From: Halobellus clavatus
Lineage (GTDB): Archaea > Halobacteriota > Halobacteria > Halobacteriales > Haloferacaceae
Reading direction: 5' to 3'
Assembly: GCF_900107195.1 (NCBI RefSeq)
Contig: NZ_FNPB01000001.1
Coordinates: 186,001 to 250,000 of the forward strand
Length of the DNA: 64,000 nucleotides
A program made the position numbers and the translations under genes. Of the stretch, positions 8,869 through 17,315 are shown one piece after another. The notes beneath the pieces are model-generated. The model was not told the origin of the DNA. It searched no databases and saw only the letters and a list, made by a program, of their open reading frames with translations. Position 1 is the stretch's first letter, and every line of letters begins with the position of its first letter.

Positions 8869-9300
8869 ATGACCGCACAACGCTGGTGGGTCCGACTGGC
8901 CGCTCGGTGGCTGGCCCGCGTCGACGGTGTCTCCGGGATGGTCAGACTGGCGATGCTGGGGATGACCGGGCTCTCGACCGCCACGATCACGCTCAGACAG
9001 TACGGACACGGCGAGTACGCCTGGCCCCTGATCGGGGTGACGCTCGGCGGCACGCTCGTGTTCACTTACTTCTACACCGAAGGCGGCGTCTGGAACCAGA
9101 TGTCGCGCGACCGTCAGGACCTCTCGAGTAACTTCGCGAACCCGTCGATGCGGATGAACAACGAACTCCTGGCGCGCGCGGTGCTGGCCGCGCAAGAGCA
9201 GCGAGAGCTCACCGAGTCCGAGCGGGCGGCTATCAAGGCGGAACTCGACGACGCGTTCGAGGAGTACCGCGACGGGATCGAACTGGACGACGACCGGTGA
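8869..9300 (+). CDS. membrane protein of unknown function
   Basis: 143 residues. A basic amphipathic start (WWVRLAARWLARV) is followed by two hydrophobic segments (about residues 23-40 and 50-66), then a soluble acidic helical tail (residues 75-143) rich in Glu and Arg, likely coiled. The topology is a small two-helix anchor with a cytoplasmic tail. I recognise no domain. Composition and codon use match neighbours, and a promoter-like element stands at leaderless distance, so it is very likely a real gene. Confidence 0.6.
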   Translation: MTAQRWWVRLAARWLARVDGVSGMVRLAMLGMTGLSTATITLRQYGHGEYAWPLIGVTLGGTLVFTYFYTEGGVWNQMSRDRQDLSSNFANPSMRMNNELLARAVLAAQEQRELTESERAAIKAELDDAFEEYRDGIELDDDR

Positions 9301-9316
9301 GTCGGGCCGCGAGCGC

Positions 9317-10132
9317 TTACTCGTCCAGCCGACCCAGGTCGTCGGCGACGAGACTCGGGTGCGTCCGTTGCGGTTCGGGATGTGGTCCGTCGAAGGACCG
9401 CTGCAGTCGCTCGCGCGCCGCCGCACGCCGGCGCGCACGCTCGTCAGCGTCGATCTCCTCACAGCCCGGGGGGACGTCCCGACCGCGGTCGGTGAAGTAG
9501 CCCTCCGGGGTCACCCAGTCGTGGTAGTACGCTACCTCCGAGTCGTGGACGACTGTCAGACCGACTTCCGCGCCGTGACCGGCGGCGACGACTGCTTGGT
9601 GGTATTTCTCGGTGAGCCGCCCGGCGGCGTAGAGGCCCTCGACGGCCGTCCGGCCGAGTTCGTCGACGTCGACGTACTGCTTCGATCCCGCGCTGCGGAT
9701 CTCGACATCGAGGCCGTCGAGATACGAGACGTCGGCCCACGACGCCGCGATAACAGCGTCGGCTCCGGCGGACCACTCGTCGACCGCGGCGTCGTCGGCG
9801 GCCGCGACGGTGACGTCGAAGCCGTCGCCGCTGATCGCGACGTCGGTGACGCGGCCCGACCGTCGGTGGACGTCGTTCTCGTCGGCCTGTTCGCGGAGCA
9901 GGTCCAGGAATCGGCGGGCGTCGATGCCGCCGGGGAAGCCGGGCATATTCTCGAGGTGCGCGTTGCGTGCGAGGATGCTTTCGGGCGCATCGACGACGAG
10001 CGTCCGAAGGCCGGCCCGAGCGGTGTAGGTCGCCGCGGTCAGCTCGGCGACGCCGCCGCCGACCACGACGACGGCTGCCCCGTCGTCGTGGGTCGGTCCG
10101 CCGGTCCGTGCGTCAGTATCCGAGGGTGACAT
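9317..10132 (-). CDS. FAD-dependent oxidoreductase, thioredoxin-reductase-like fold
   Basis: 271 residues. The N-terminal dinucleotide-binding region reads VVVVGGGVAELTAATYTARAG (about residues 20-40); homologous folds normally have Gly where this one has Glu (GGGVAGL). The C-terminal flavin-contact segment VEGLYAAGRLTEKYHQAV is intact. There is no CxxC redox pair, so it is not a thioredoxin reductase in the usual sense. The reaction is unknown. The ATG at 10132 gives a natural start after a short acidic leader (MSPSDTDARTGG); the frame stays open upstream for 172 codons, but that sequence is Arg-rich shadow. Confidence 0.72.
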   Translation of the reverse strand: MSPSDTDARTGGPTHDDGAAVVVVGGGVAELTAATYTARAGLRTLVVDAPESILARNAHLENMPGFPGGIDARRFLDLLREQADENDVHRRSGRVTDVAISGDGFDVTVAAADDAAVDEWSAGADAVIAASWADVSYLDGLDVEIRSAGSKQYVDVDELGRTAVEGLYAAGRLTEKYHQAVVAAGHGAEVGLTVVHDSEVAYYHDWVTPEGYFTDRGRDVPPGCEEIDADERARRRAAARERLQRSFDGPHPEPQRTHPSLVADDLGRLDE

Positions 10133-10203
10133 ACACGCCGAGACGCCGTCGGACCGAATGAGTGTCACGGTCGGCACCGCACAGACGCGGGTGCCGATCG
10201 GTC

Positions 10204-11088
10204 TCAACGGTCGGTGTTGCGGTCGTAGAGCCGTCGGTCGTTGCGAGCGTCGAGCGACGCCAGGCCCCCGGGCACCCGGTCCGGCTCGATACGGAGCTGC
10301 CAGGTGTGGTCGTCCAGTGGCGTCGCGTCGGCGAGGCGGAACGGCGTGGTCGGGAGCTGCCGGGCGAGAGCGATCGAGACGGGGAGCGTCGGCAGCCGTC
10401 CGGTTCGCTCTGCGAGCGCGTACCCGTCGAGTCTGATCCGCCACCCCGCCTCGTCCGCGGCCGACTCGACCGCGTGGGCGTCGAGAAAGCCGACCGCTTC
10501 GAGGTGATCGAGCGCCGCCTCCAGTCCCGCTGCCGGCCGTCCTGTGGTGTCGACGTCGTGACACCGGAGGGCCGACGCGGCGGATGCGACGACGGCGGTC
10601 TGCTCGCGACGGCCCGTGAGTCGAGCCAGTTCGCTCGTCACGCTCCACAACAGCGTGAGACAGAAGTCGTCGGGATCGGTGACGACTTCGGCGAGGGTCA
10701 GATACGTCTCCATCGCGGCCGATTCGACATCGCGGAGGCCGGCCGCCGAGAGGGCCTCGAACGTCGCGCCGGCGACGTCGTGACAGAAGGAGAGATAGCG
10801 CACCCGCTCGTCCGTGCGGTCCTCGATCACGTCCCCGCGCGGGGCGTCTTCCACGTCGTGGACTAGCGGTTCATAGAAGAGGACTTGCGGGTCGTACTGC
10901 CGGAGCGTCGCGCGGTACTCGCTGGCGGCGTCGGCTGCCTCGGCGGCCGTGTCGCGGTCGTCGAACCGCAGTCCGGTGACGGGCGAGGGCTCACAGCCCG
11001 TCCGTCCGCAGACCACGGCGTACGGACCGCGGGGCGTGGCCAGCGCGTCGACGTGACGGCGGATGTCGAGGAGGGTCGACCCGACCAT
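10204..11088 (-). CDS. conserved-looking haloarchaeal protein, unknown function
   Basis: 294 residues with the start ATG at 11088 (MVGSTLLDIRRHVDALATP). The N-terminal third carries VVCGRTGCEPSPVTG and a region resembling a small alpha/beta domain. The middle is helical and acidic (VLFYEPLVHDVEDAP, RYLSFCHDVAGATFEAL). The last 130 residues look like a winged-helix or beta domain (LDHLEAVGFLDAHAVESAA). No membrane segment or catalytic motif is visible. I could not assign a function. It has no obvious operon partner: the flavoprotein on the same strand starts about 70 bp further downstream. Confidence 0.6.
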   Translation of the reverse strand: MVGSTLLDIRRHVDALATPRGPYAVVCGRTGCEPSPVTGLRFDDRDTAAEAADAASEYRATLRQYDPQVLFYEPLVHDVEDAPRGDVIEDRTDERVRYLSFCHDVAGATFEALSAAGLRDVESAAMETYLTLAEVVTDPDDFCLTLLWSVTSELARLTGRREQTAVVASAASALRCHDVDTTGRPAAGLEAALDHLEAVGFLDAHAVESAADEAGWRIRLDGYALAERTGRLPTLPVSIALARQLPTTPFRLADATPLDDHTWQLRIEPDRVPGGLASLDARNDRRLYDRNTDR

Positions 11089-11200
11089 CGACTTCGAAAT
11101 GAATGCTCGATAACAAGTGCGTTCCGATGCGCGGCGAGTGGCCGTGGTGCCAGGTGTGACCGCCCGCAACGCTTTCGACGCCCCGGCCCCAGCGTCCGGC

Positions 11201-11734
11201 GTGGACGAACTCGTCGTCACCACTGTCGTCTACCTCCCCCCGGAGGAGACCTACGACTTTCTCATCGACTTCCCACGGTACGCGAAGTATTCCGAGCACC
11301 TCCGGACCGTCTCGCGGCGCAGCGGCGACGGCGGCGCGGGGACCCGGTACGCGCTGCGGTTCGCCTGGTGGAAGCTCACGTACACCGTCGAGTCCGAGGT
11401 GACCGAAGTCGAAAAACCGGAGACGATCGACTGGCGGATCGTCCGGAACCTCGACGCCAGCGGCCGCTGGGTCATCGAACCACTCGACGAAGTCCCGTCG
11501 GACGCCCCAGACGACGTGGACGCCGCGTCCCGGGTCTCGTTCGAGGTGGCCTACGATCCGGGATCCGCGAACGAGGGCGGACTCGACCTGCCACGCTTCG
11601 TTTCGTTCGGCTGGGTGCTCGACCGCCTCAAGCCCGCGATCGCAACCGAGGCCGAGCGCATCGTCGAGCGCGTCGTCGAGGACCTCGAGGGGACGCACAG
11701 ACCCATCGATCTCACCGTCGAACGACGGTCCTGA
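11201..11734 (+). CDS. SRPBCC (START/polyketide-cyclase-like) family protein
   Basis: Starting at GTG 11201 the protein has 177 residues and opens with DELVVTTVVYLPPEETYDFL. A ligand-binding SRPBCC fold follows: PRYAKYSEHLRTVSRRSG, the central strand region FAWWKLTYTVESEVTEVEKP and a long C-terminal helix ending in IVERVVEDLEG. Such proteins bind lipids or other hydrophobic ligands, or act in coenzyme-Q-like pathways; the ligand is unknown here. An in-frame ATG at 11117 would add 28 residues, but that extension looks non-coding. It is divergent from the unknown gene at 10204-11088. Confidence 0.72.
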   Translation: MDELVVTTVVYLPPEETYDFLIDFPRYAKYSEHLRTVSRRSGDGGAGTRYALRFAWWKLTYTVESEVTEVEKPETIDWRIVRNLDASGRWVIEPLDEVPSDAPDDVDAASRVSFEVAYDPGSANEGGLDLPRFVSFGWVLDRLKPAIATEAERIVERVVEDLEGTHRPIDLTVERRS

Positions 11735-11835
11735 GTTCGTCGTCGTCGAAGCCGCCGGGGGCGGTCGGATCGATGCCGAAAGATGGATACGCCCACGCGG
11801 GACACATCGGGACGAATGATTTCGGGTGATCGGCA

Positions 11836-13173
11836 GTGCGCGTAGTCATCATCGGTGCGGGCCAGGTCGGATCGAGTATCGCCGCCGACCTCGCCAGCGC
11901 GCACGAGGTAATCGTCGTCGACTGCGACGAGGAACGGACGGAGGAGCTGAACTACTCTCTCGACGTCCTGGGTGTAACTGGCGACGGGACCTCCGTGTCG
12001 ACTCTCGAGGAGGCCGGCATCGGAGAGGCCGATATGGTGATCGCCTCCACCGACGACGACGAGACGAACATCGTCGTCTGCTCGACGGTGAAGGCCATCT
12101 CCGACGCGTTCACGATCGCTCGAGTGAAGAACACCGAGTATCTCCGGACGTGGGAGCGTTCCGAGCGCGCCTTCGGTGTCGACTTTATGGTCTGCACGAA
12201 CCTGCTCGCCGCGGAGTCGATCGTCCGGATGATCGGCCTGCCGGCCGCCCGCGACGTCGATCCCTTCGCGGGCGGAAAGGTGCAGATGGCCGAATTCGAG
12301 GTCGACGAGGAGAGTCCAGTGGCGAATCAGACTGTCGCGGAGGCCGACCGCTTCGACTCGCTGACGTTCGTCGCCATTCTCAAGAACGGCTGCGTCGAGA
12401 TCGCTCGTGGCGAGACGCTGATCGAGGTGGGCGACCGAGTCGTCGTCATCGGCTCGCCGGAGAGCGTCCGAGAGTTCGCCGGATCGGTCGCTCCCGAGGA
12501 ATCTCAGGGGACCGCCGAGGAGGTCGTCATCGTCGGCGGCTCGGAGATCGGCTATCACGCCGCGCGGTTGCTGGAGTCTCGGGGCTTCAAACCGCGTCTG
12601 GTCGAACAGGACACCGATCGCGCGCGAGACCTCGCAGAGCGGCTCCCACAGACCGTCGTGATGGAGTCCGATGCGACGGACATCGAGTTCCTCGAGCGTG
12701 AGCACATCGGCGATGCCGACATCGTGATCGCCGCGCTGGACTCCGACGAGAAGAACCTCCTCGTGTCGCTGCTCGGTCGTCGGATGGGCGTCGAGCGGAC
12801 GATCGCGATCATCGACACCAACGACTACGTCGAACTCTTCGAGACCGTCGGCGTCGACGTCGGCGTGAGCCCGCGCAGCGTCGTCGCCGAGGAGATCTCG
12901 CGGTTCACCCGCGAGGGAGAGGCCGAGAACGTCGCACTGATCGAGTCCGACAAGGCCGAAGTTCTCGAGATCGAGGTCGACGCCGAGAGCATTCTGGCCG
13001 ACCGTCCGATTCACGAGTCGGTCGCCGATCTGCCCGACGGCGTCGTCATCGGTGCGATCACCCGCGATGCGGAGTTCATCACGCCCCGCGGCGACACCGT
13101 CGTCGAGGTGGGCGATCACGTCGTCGTCTTCGCCGACATCGACGTCGGAGAGGAAGTCGCCACCCGGCTGTAG
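11836..13173 (+). CDS. trkA: Trk potassium uptake system NAD-binding subunit TrkA (two RCK units)
   Basis: 445 residues with GTG start. Two tandem RCK_N/RCK_C units are present: the first Rossmann motif is IIGAGQVGSS at residues 5-14, the second VIVGGSEIGYHAARLL near residue 231. Each is followed by a TrkA-C domain with the strands VGDRVVVIGSPE and VGDHVVVFADID. TrkA forms the cytoplasmic gating ring, sensing NAD(H)/ATP, of TrkH K+ channels. The gene is 72 bp upstream of trkH on the same strand, so the two are likely co-transcribed. High-affinity K+ import is central to salt-in osmoadaptation. Confidence 0.92.
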   Translation: MRVVIIGAGQVGSSIAADLASAHEVIVVDCDEERTEELNYSLDVLGVTGDGTSVSTLEEAGIGEADMVIASTDDDETNIVVCSTVKAISDAFTIARVKNTEYLRTWERSERAFGVDFMVCTNLLAAESIVRMIGLPAARDVDPFAGGKVQMAEFEVDEESPVANQTVAEADRFDSLTFVAILKNGCVEIARGETLIEVGDRVVVIGSPESVREFAGSVAPEESQGTAEEVVIVGGSEIGYHAARLLESRGFKPRLVEQDTDRARDLAERLPQTVVMESDATDIEFLEREHIGDADIVIAALDSDEKNLLVSLLGRRMGVERTIAIIDTNDYVELFETVGVDVGVSPRSVVAEEISRFTREGEAENVALIESDKAEVLEIEVDAESILADRPIHESVADLPDGVVIGAITRDAEFITPRGDTVVEVGDHVVVFADIDVGEEVATRL

Positions 13174-13245
13174 CCGACCGGAGCGAGCAGACCTCGGACC
13201 GAAACATCTTCCCCCCGTGAGAGTATCCCTCCGCTCGTATCTCTG

Positions 13246-14847
13246 ATGAAACTCCGCGTCGACGCCCGCGCCAGTCTCAGCCTCGTCGGGTCCGTGCTGA
13301 AGTACCTCGCGGTCCCGCTGTGTCTCCCGCTCGTCGTCGCGCTCTACTACGGGGATCCGGTCGCTCCGTTCGTCGCGACGATCGCACTGACCGTCGTCGC
13401 GGGGGTGGGCCTCGAACGGCTCGACCCCGACCCCGAGATCAGGCCCCGCGAGGGCTTTCTGATGGTGGCGGCGACGTGGCTCGCGGTCGCAATCGTGGCG
13501 GCGGTCCCGTACCTGATCGAGGCGCACGGCATCCCGATGGTAACGCAACCGATCAACCCCGAATCGACGCTCGGGAACCCCGCAAACGCCCTCTTCGAGG
13601 CGATGAGCGGCTTCACGACGACTGGGGCGACCGTGCTCGGCGAGATCTCGTTCGATGCGCACACGCGGTCGATTATGCTGTGGCGACAGCTCACCCAGTG
13701 GCTCGGCGGGATGGGGATCGTCGTGCTGGCGGTCGCGATCCTCCCCGAGCTGTCGGTCGGCGGTGCGCAGTTGATGGACGCCGAAGCGCCCGGCCCGGGC
13801 ATCGAGAAGCTCACGCCGCGGATCGCCGAGACCGCACGCGCGCTGTGGGGGGCGTACCTCGGGCTGACCGTGTTGGAGATCGTCCTGCTCTACTCGCTCA
13901 ACGTCGCCGGGGTCGATCAGGCGATGACGCTCTACAACGCCGTCGCGCACGGGCTGACGACGATGCCGACGGGCGGGTTCTCGCCGGAGGCGCGGAGTAT
14001 CGAGGCGTTCAGCGCGACGGCGCAGTGGATCATCATCCCCTTCATGGTCGCCGCCGGGACGAACTTCGCCCTGTTCTGGCACGTCCTGACCGGCGATCCG
14101 CGGCGGCTGTTCGGCGACTCCGAGTTCAAGTTCTACGTCGGAGCGATGGGGACGCTCACCGCGGTCATCGCCGGGATCCTGTTCGCCGGCGGACTAGTGG
14201 GTGCCGCGCCGGCCGGCGAGACGTTCGACGCCGCGTACCTGGAGACTGTCCGGGCGCAAATCGTCGGCCAGGTGGAGCCGTCGCTTCGGTACGCCGCGTT
14301 CCAGGCCGTCTCGATCGTGACCACGACGGGGTACGCGAATATGGACTTCAACGCGTGGGGCCCGCCCGCACAGTATCTGCTGCTCTTCGCGATGTTCATC
14401 GGCGGATCAGCCGGGTCGACCGGTGGCGCGGTGAAGATCGTCCGCTGGTACGTCATCCTCAAATCGATCCGCCGCGAGCTGTTCACGACTGCCCACCCTG
14501 AGGCGATCCGCCCGGTTCGCCTCGGTGGCCGGACGATCGACGAGAACGCCGTTCGGGGTATCTACAGCTTTACGCTCCTGTATATCGTGATCTTCTTCGT
14601 GGGTGCGGGGCTGTTGTTCCTCGATTCGCTCCGGATCGGCCCGACGCTGTCGGTCCTCGAGGTCCTCTCGGCGACGGCGGCGACGCTCGGGAACGTCGGT
14701 CCGGGATTCGGCATCGTCGGACCGATGGGGAGTTATCTCGCGTTCTCGGACGCGTCGAAGTACTTTATGGTGGGGCTGATGTGGATCGGGCGGCTGGAGA
14801 TCATCCCCGTCTTGGTGCTGCTGACGTCCGAGTACTGGACGCGATGA
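13246..14847 (+). CDS. trkH: Trk potassium uptake system membrane subunit TrkH
   Basis: 533-residue polytopic protein with the four pore loops of the TrkH/KtrB superfamily, each with its filter Gly: SGFTTTGAT near residue 121, LTTMPTGGFSP near 238, IVTTTGYANM near 357 and ATLGNVGPG near 479. About ten transmembrane segments surround these loops. It forms the K+-selective pore gated by the adjacent TrkA. Its 3' end converges with a second trkH on the opposite strand only 54 bp away. Confidence 0.92.
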   Translation: MKLRVDARASLSLVGSVLKYLAVPLCLPLVVALYYGDPVAPFVATIALTVVAGVGLERLDPDPEIRPREGFLMVAATWLAVAIVAAVPYLIEAHGIPMVTQPINPESTLGNPANALFEAMSGFTTTGATVLGEISFDAHTRSIMLWRQLTQWLGGMGIVVLAVAILPELSVGGAQLMDAEAPGPGIEKLTPRIAETARALWGAYLGLTVLEIVLLYSLNVAGVDQAMTLYNAVAHGLTTMPTGGFSPEARSIEAFSATAQWIIIPFMVAAGTNFALFWHVLTGDPRRLFGDSEFKFYVGAMGTLTAVIAGILFAGGLVGAAPAGETFDAAYLETVRAQIVGQVEPSLRYAAFQAVSIVTTTGYANMDFNAWGPPAQYLLLFAMFIGGSAGSTGGAVKIVRWYVILKSIRRELFTTAHPEAIRPVRLGGRTIDENAVRGIYSFTLLYIVIFFVGAGLLFLDSLRIGPTLSVLEVLSATAATLGNVGPGFGIVGPMGSYLAFSDASKYFMVGLMWIGRLEIIPVLVLLTSEYWTR

Positions 14848-14901
14848 TCGATCGAGGGTCCGGGGTAGGCCCGAGAGGTCGTCTCGGTCGACCGCCGTGC
14901 C

Positions 14902-16560
14902 CTACGGATCGAGTCCGTAGAGCAGCGACCGAGCGAAGACGAGGATCGGGATGATCTCCAATCGACCGACCCACATATTCAGGAGGAACATCGCCTCGGC
15001 GACCGGATGCATCGTCGGACCAGTGATCCCCGCCGAGAGGCCGACGTTCCCCTGTGCCGACGCCACCTCGAAGAGCGCGTCGGCGTAGGTGAAGTCCGGA
15101 CCGGCGAGGTTGACGAGGACGATGCTGGAGGCGAGCAGCACCACGAGCCACAGCAAGGTGACGATGGCCGCTTCGGAGAACTCCCGCTCCATTCCTTCCC
15201 GGTCGAGCCGCCGACCGTTGAGTTGAGTCCCGACGACTGCGCTGGCGGGGAGAAACACGCGTCGGAACTGCCACCGGATACCGCGGCCGATGACGTAGCC
15301 GCGAATGATCTTGATCCCGCCGACCGTCGAGCCGGCGGCTCCGCCGAGCGTCATCGCGCCGGCGATCAGCACTTTCGCGCCGGCGGTCCACCGACCGATC
15401 GGCGCGGACTGGAACCCGGTGCACGTGAGCGCGCTGATCCACTGGAACGTCGAATCGCGGACGGCATCCGCGACGATCGGATCGACCGCACCGCCGACGT
15501 CGAGTGTGCCCGTCGCGACGAACGCTCCTTCGACGGACGGAATCGAGACGAGGTTCTGGACGGACAGCGCCAGCACGCCGAGACCGAGAAGCAAGAAGAG
15601 CCACCGGGTCTGGAGGTCCGAGACGAGTTCCCCGAGATCGCGCTCGGAGAGGATCGTGTAGTGGACTGGAAACGCGATCGCGCCGAGCGCCATCACCGGG
15701 AGGAGAACGGTCTCGATGAGCGGTGAGTCGTAGGTCGCGATCGAGTTGTCCGTGACGGAGAACCCGCCGGTCGAGAGGCCGGTCATCGCGTGATTGAGTG
15801 CCTGCCAGGCGGCCTCCCACAGCGGGAGTTGCGAGCCGAAGGGGGAGAGTCTGATCGCGACGAACAGCACGAGAATCGAGACCGCAGTGTAGCCGAGAAA
15901 GAGCTTCCAGACGGTTCGGACCGTCGAGACGATGCTGGGGTGGATCTTCTCTTCGCGCGTCTCCGAACGGTAGAGCGCGTAGCTCCCGCTCCCGGGGCGG
16001 GCGAGGATCGAGACCGTGAGGACGATCACGCCGACGCCGCCGACCCACTGGATGAGCGATCGCCACCACTGGATCGTCCGCGGCAGCGACGGCTCGTGGA
16101 CGGCCATCGTGAGCCCGCTGCCCGTCCACCCGCTCATACTCTCGAAGAACGCGTGCAGCGGGTTCGCGAAGTACGCGAGACTCGACTGACCGTAGGACGC
16201 CCCCGCCGGGACGTACGACGCGGCGACCTCTGCGGGGACGAACACCGCCGCGAGAAAGAAGGGGAGCGACCCGAAGGCAGCAGTCATCAGCCAGCCGCTC
16301 GCGGCGATGATCATCCCGTGTTTCATCCGGGGATCGGGCGCGTCGGCGAACGCGCGGCGTGCGCCCAGTCCGACGACGGCCGTGACCCCGCCCGCGAGGG
16401 CGAACGCCAGCGCGACGTACCACTCGCCGAAGAGGGCCGCGACCACGGTACTGAGGGTCATCAACGTGGCTTCCATCGTGAGCAGCGACCCGACGTCGTG
16501 GGCGATCGTCGCCAGGTCTGTCGGCCAGCCGCTGACGGTTCGAGATCGCGGCCGCGGCAT
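14902..16560 (-). CDS. trkH: second TrkH potassium transporter subunit
   Basis: 552 residues. Pore-loop motifs SGWTGSGLTM near residue 145, LSTGGFSV near 261, LTCTGFQSAP near 378 and QGNVGLSAG near 503 retain the filter glycines but differ clearly from those of the neighbouring TrkH, so this is a divergent paralogue rather than a recent duplicate. An extra N-terminal hydrophobic pair is present before the first loop. The ATG at 16560 overlaps the stop codon of the upstream trkA by one base, so the channel and its regulator are translationally coupled. Confidence 0.9.
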   Translation of the reverse strand: MPRPRSRTVSGWPTDLATIAHDVGSLLTMEATLMTLSTVVAALFGEWYVALAFALAGGVTAVVGLGARRAFADAPDPRMKHGMIIAASGWLMTAAFGSLPFFLAAVFVPAEVAASYVPAGASYGQSSLAYFANPLHAFFESMSGWTGSGLTMAVHEPSLPRTIQWWRSLIQWVGGVGVIVLTVSILARPGSGSYALYRSETREEKIHPSIVSTVRTVWKLFLGYTAVSILVLFVAIRLSPFGSQLPLWEAAWQALNHAMTGLSTGGFSVTDNSIATYDSPLIETVLLPVMALGAIAFPVHYTILSERDLGELVSDLQTRWLFLLLGLGVLALSVQNLVSIPSVEGAFVATGTLDVGGAVDPIVADAVRDSTFQWISALTCTGFQSAPIGRWTAGAKVLIAGAMTLGGAAGSTVGGIKIIRGYVIGRGIRWQFRRVFLPASAVVGTQLNGRRLDREGMEREFSEAAIVTLLWLVVLLASSIVLVNLAGPDFTYADALFEVASAQGNVGLSAGITGPTMHPVAEAMFLLNMWVGRLEIIPILVFARSLLYGLDP

Positions 16561-17240
16561 CAGTGATCCTCGAAGTGGCCGAAGACGTCCGTGACGTCCG
16601 GCGTCGCGCCCTCGGCCGAGTAAACCGTCAGGAGGTCACCACTTTCGATTACGGTCGAACCGCGCGGGGTGATCGGGTTGCCGGTCCCGTCGCGCTCGAT
16701 CGCGACGACGAGCATATCGCTCCGGAGGTGGTCCGCCTCGGCGGCCTCCCGGATCGACATCCCCGCGATCGGCGCGCCGTCGTCGACGCGGATCTCGAAG
16801 ACCTCCGCCTCGTCGCCGATGCGCATATAATCGACGATGGACGGCCGCTTGACGGCGCGGTAGAGGTACTCCGCGATCAGTCGCTGCGGGTTCTCCATCG
16901 TGTTCACGCCGATCTGACGGTAGAGACTCATATGCTCGGGGTTGTGAACGACCGAGACGATGTTCGGAATGTCGAGTTCCTTCGAGAGCAGGCACACCAT
17001 CACGTTCGTCGCGTCCTGATCCGTCGTCGAGATGAGCGCGTCTGCCCGGTCGGCCCCGGCGTCGACAAGCGTTTCCTTTGCGGTCGCGTCGTCATGCAAG
17101 ACGAGACAGTCGAACGCGGACGCCGCGGCCTCTGCCTTGGTCTCATCGTTCTCGATGACGACGACCTCGTTCCCGCCCTCGGCCGCGATCTCGATGAGCG
17201 GCGTGCCGATGTTCCCGGCACCGACGACGATGATGTACAT
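16560..17240 (-). CDS. trkA: TrkA-type K+ channel regulatory subunit, single RCK unit
   Basis: 226 residues, half the length of the other TrkA in the window: one Rossmann RCK_N (IIVVGAGNIGTPLIEIAAE at residues 3-21) and one TrkA-C (residues 140-222). The Asp after beta-2 is replaced by an ENDETKAEAA segment; an acidic residue at that position is what NAD(H)-preferring RCK domains use. It should form an octameric gating ring as a dimer-forming single unit. It is the first gene of a two-gene operon with trkH. Confidence 0.9.
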   Translation of the reverse strand: MYIIVVGAGNIGTPLIEIAAEGGNEVVVIENDETKAEAAASAFDCLVLHDDATAKETLVDAGADRADALISTTDQDATNVMVCLLSKELDIPNIVSVVHNPEHMSLYRQIGVNTMENPQRLIAEYLYRAVKRPSIVDYMRIGDEAEVFEIRVDDGAPIAGMSIREAAEADHLRSDMLVVAIERDGTGNPITPRGSTVIESGDLLTVYSAEGATPDVTDVFGHFEDH

Positions 17241-17315
17241 TCGAACTCAGTCAACGATCCAGCGGGCAGCGTTGAAAACGTACCGCTACGCCCCCGGGCG
17301 ACTCACCGGCAGCGG

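Noticed and set aside
9317-10648. Extended 443-codon frame of the flavoprotein
   Set aside because: The first 172 codons overlap the antisense of the next gene, are almost all Arg/Pro/Gly, and a good ATG stands at 10132.
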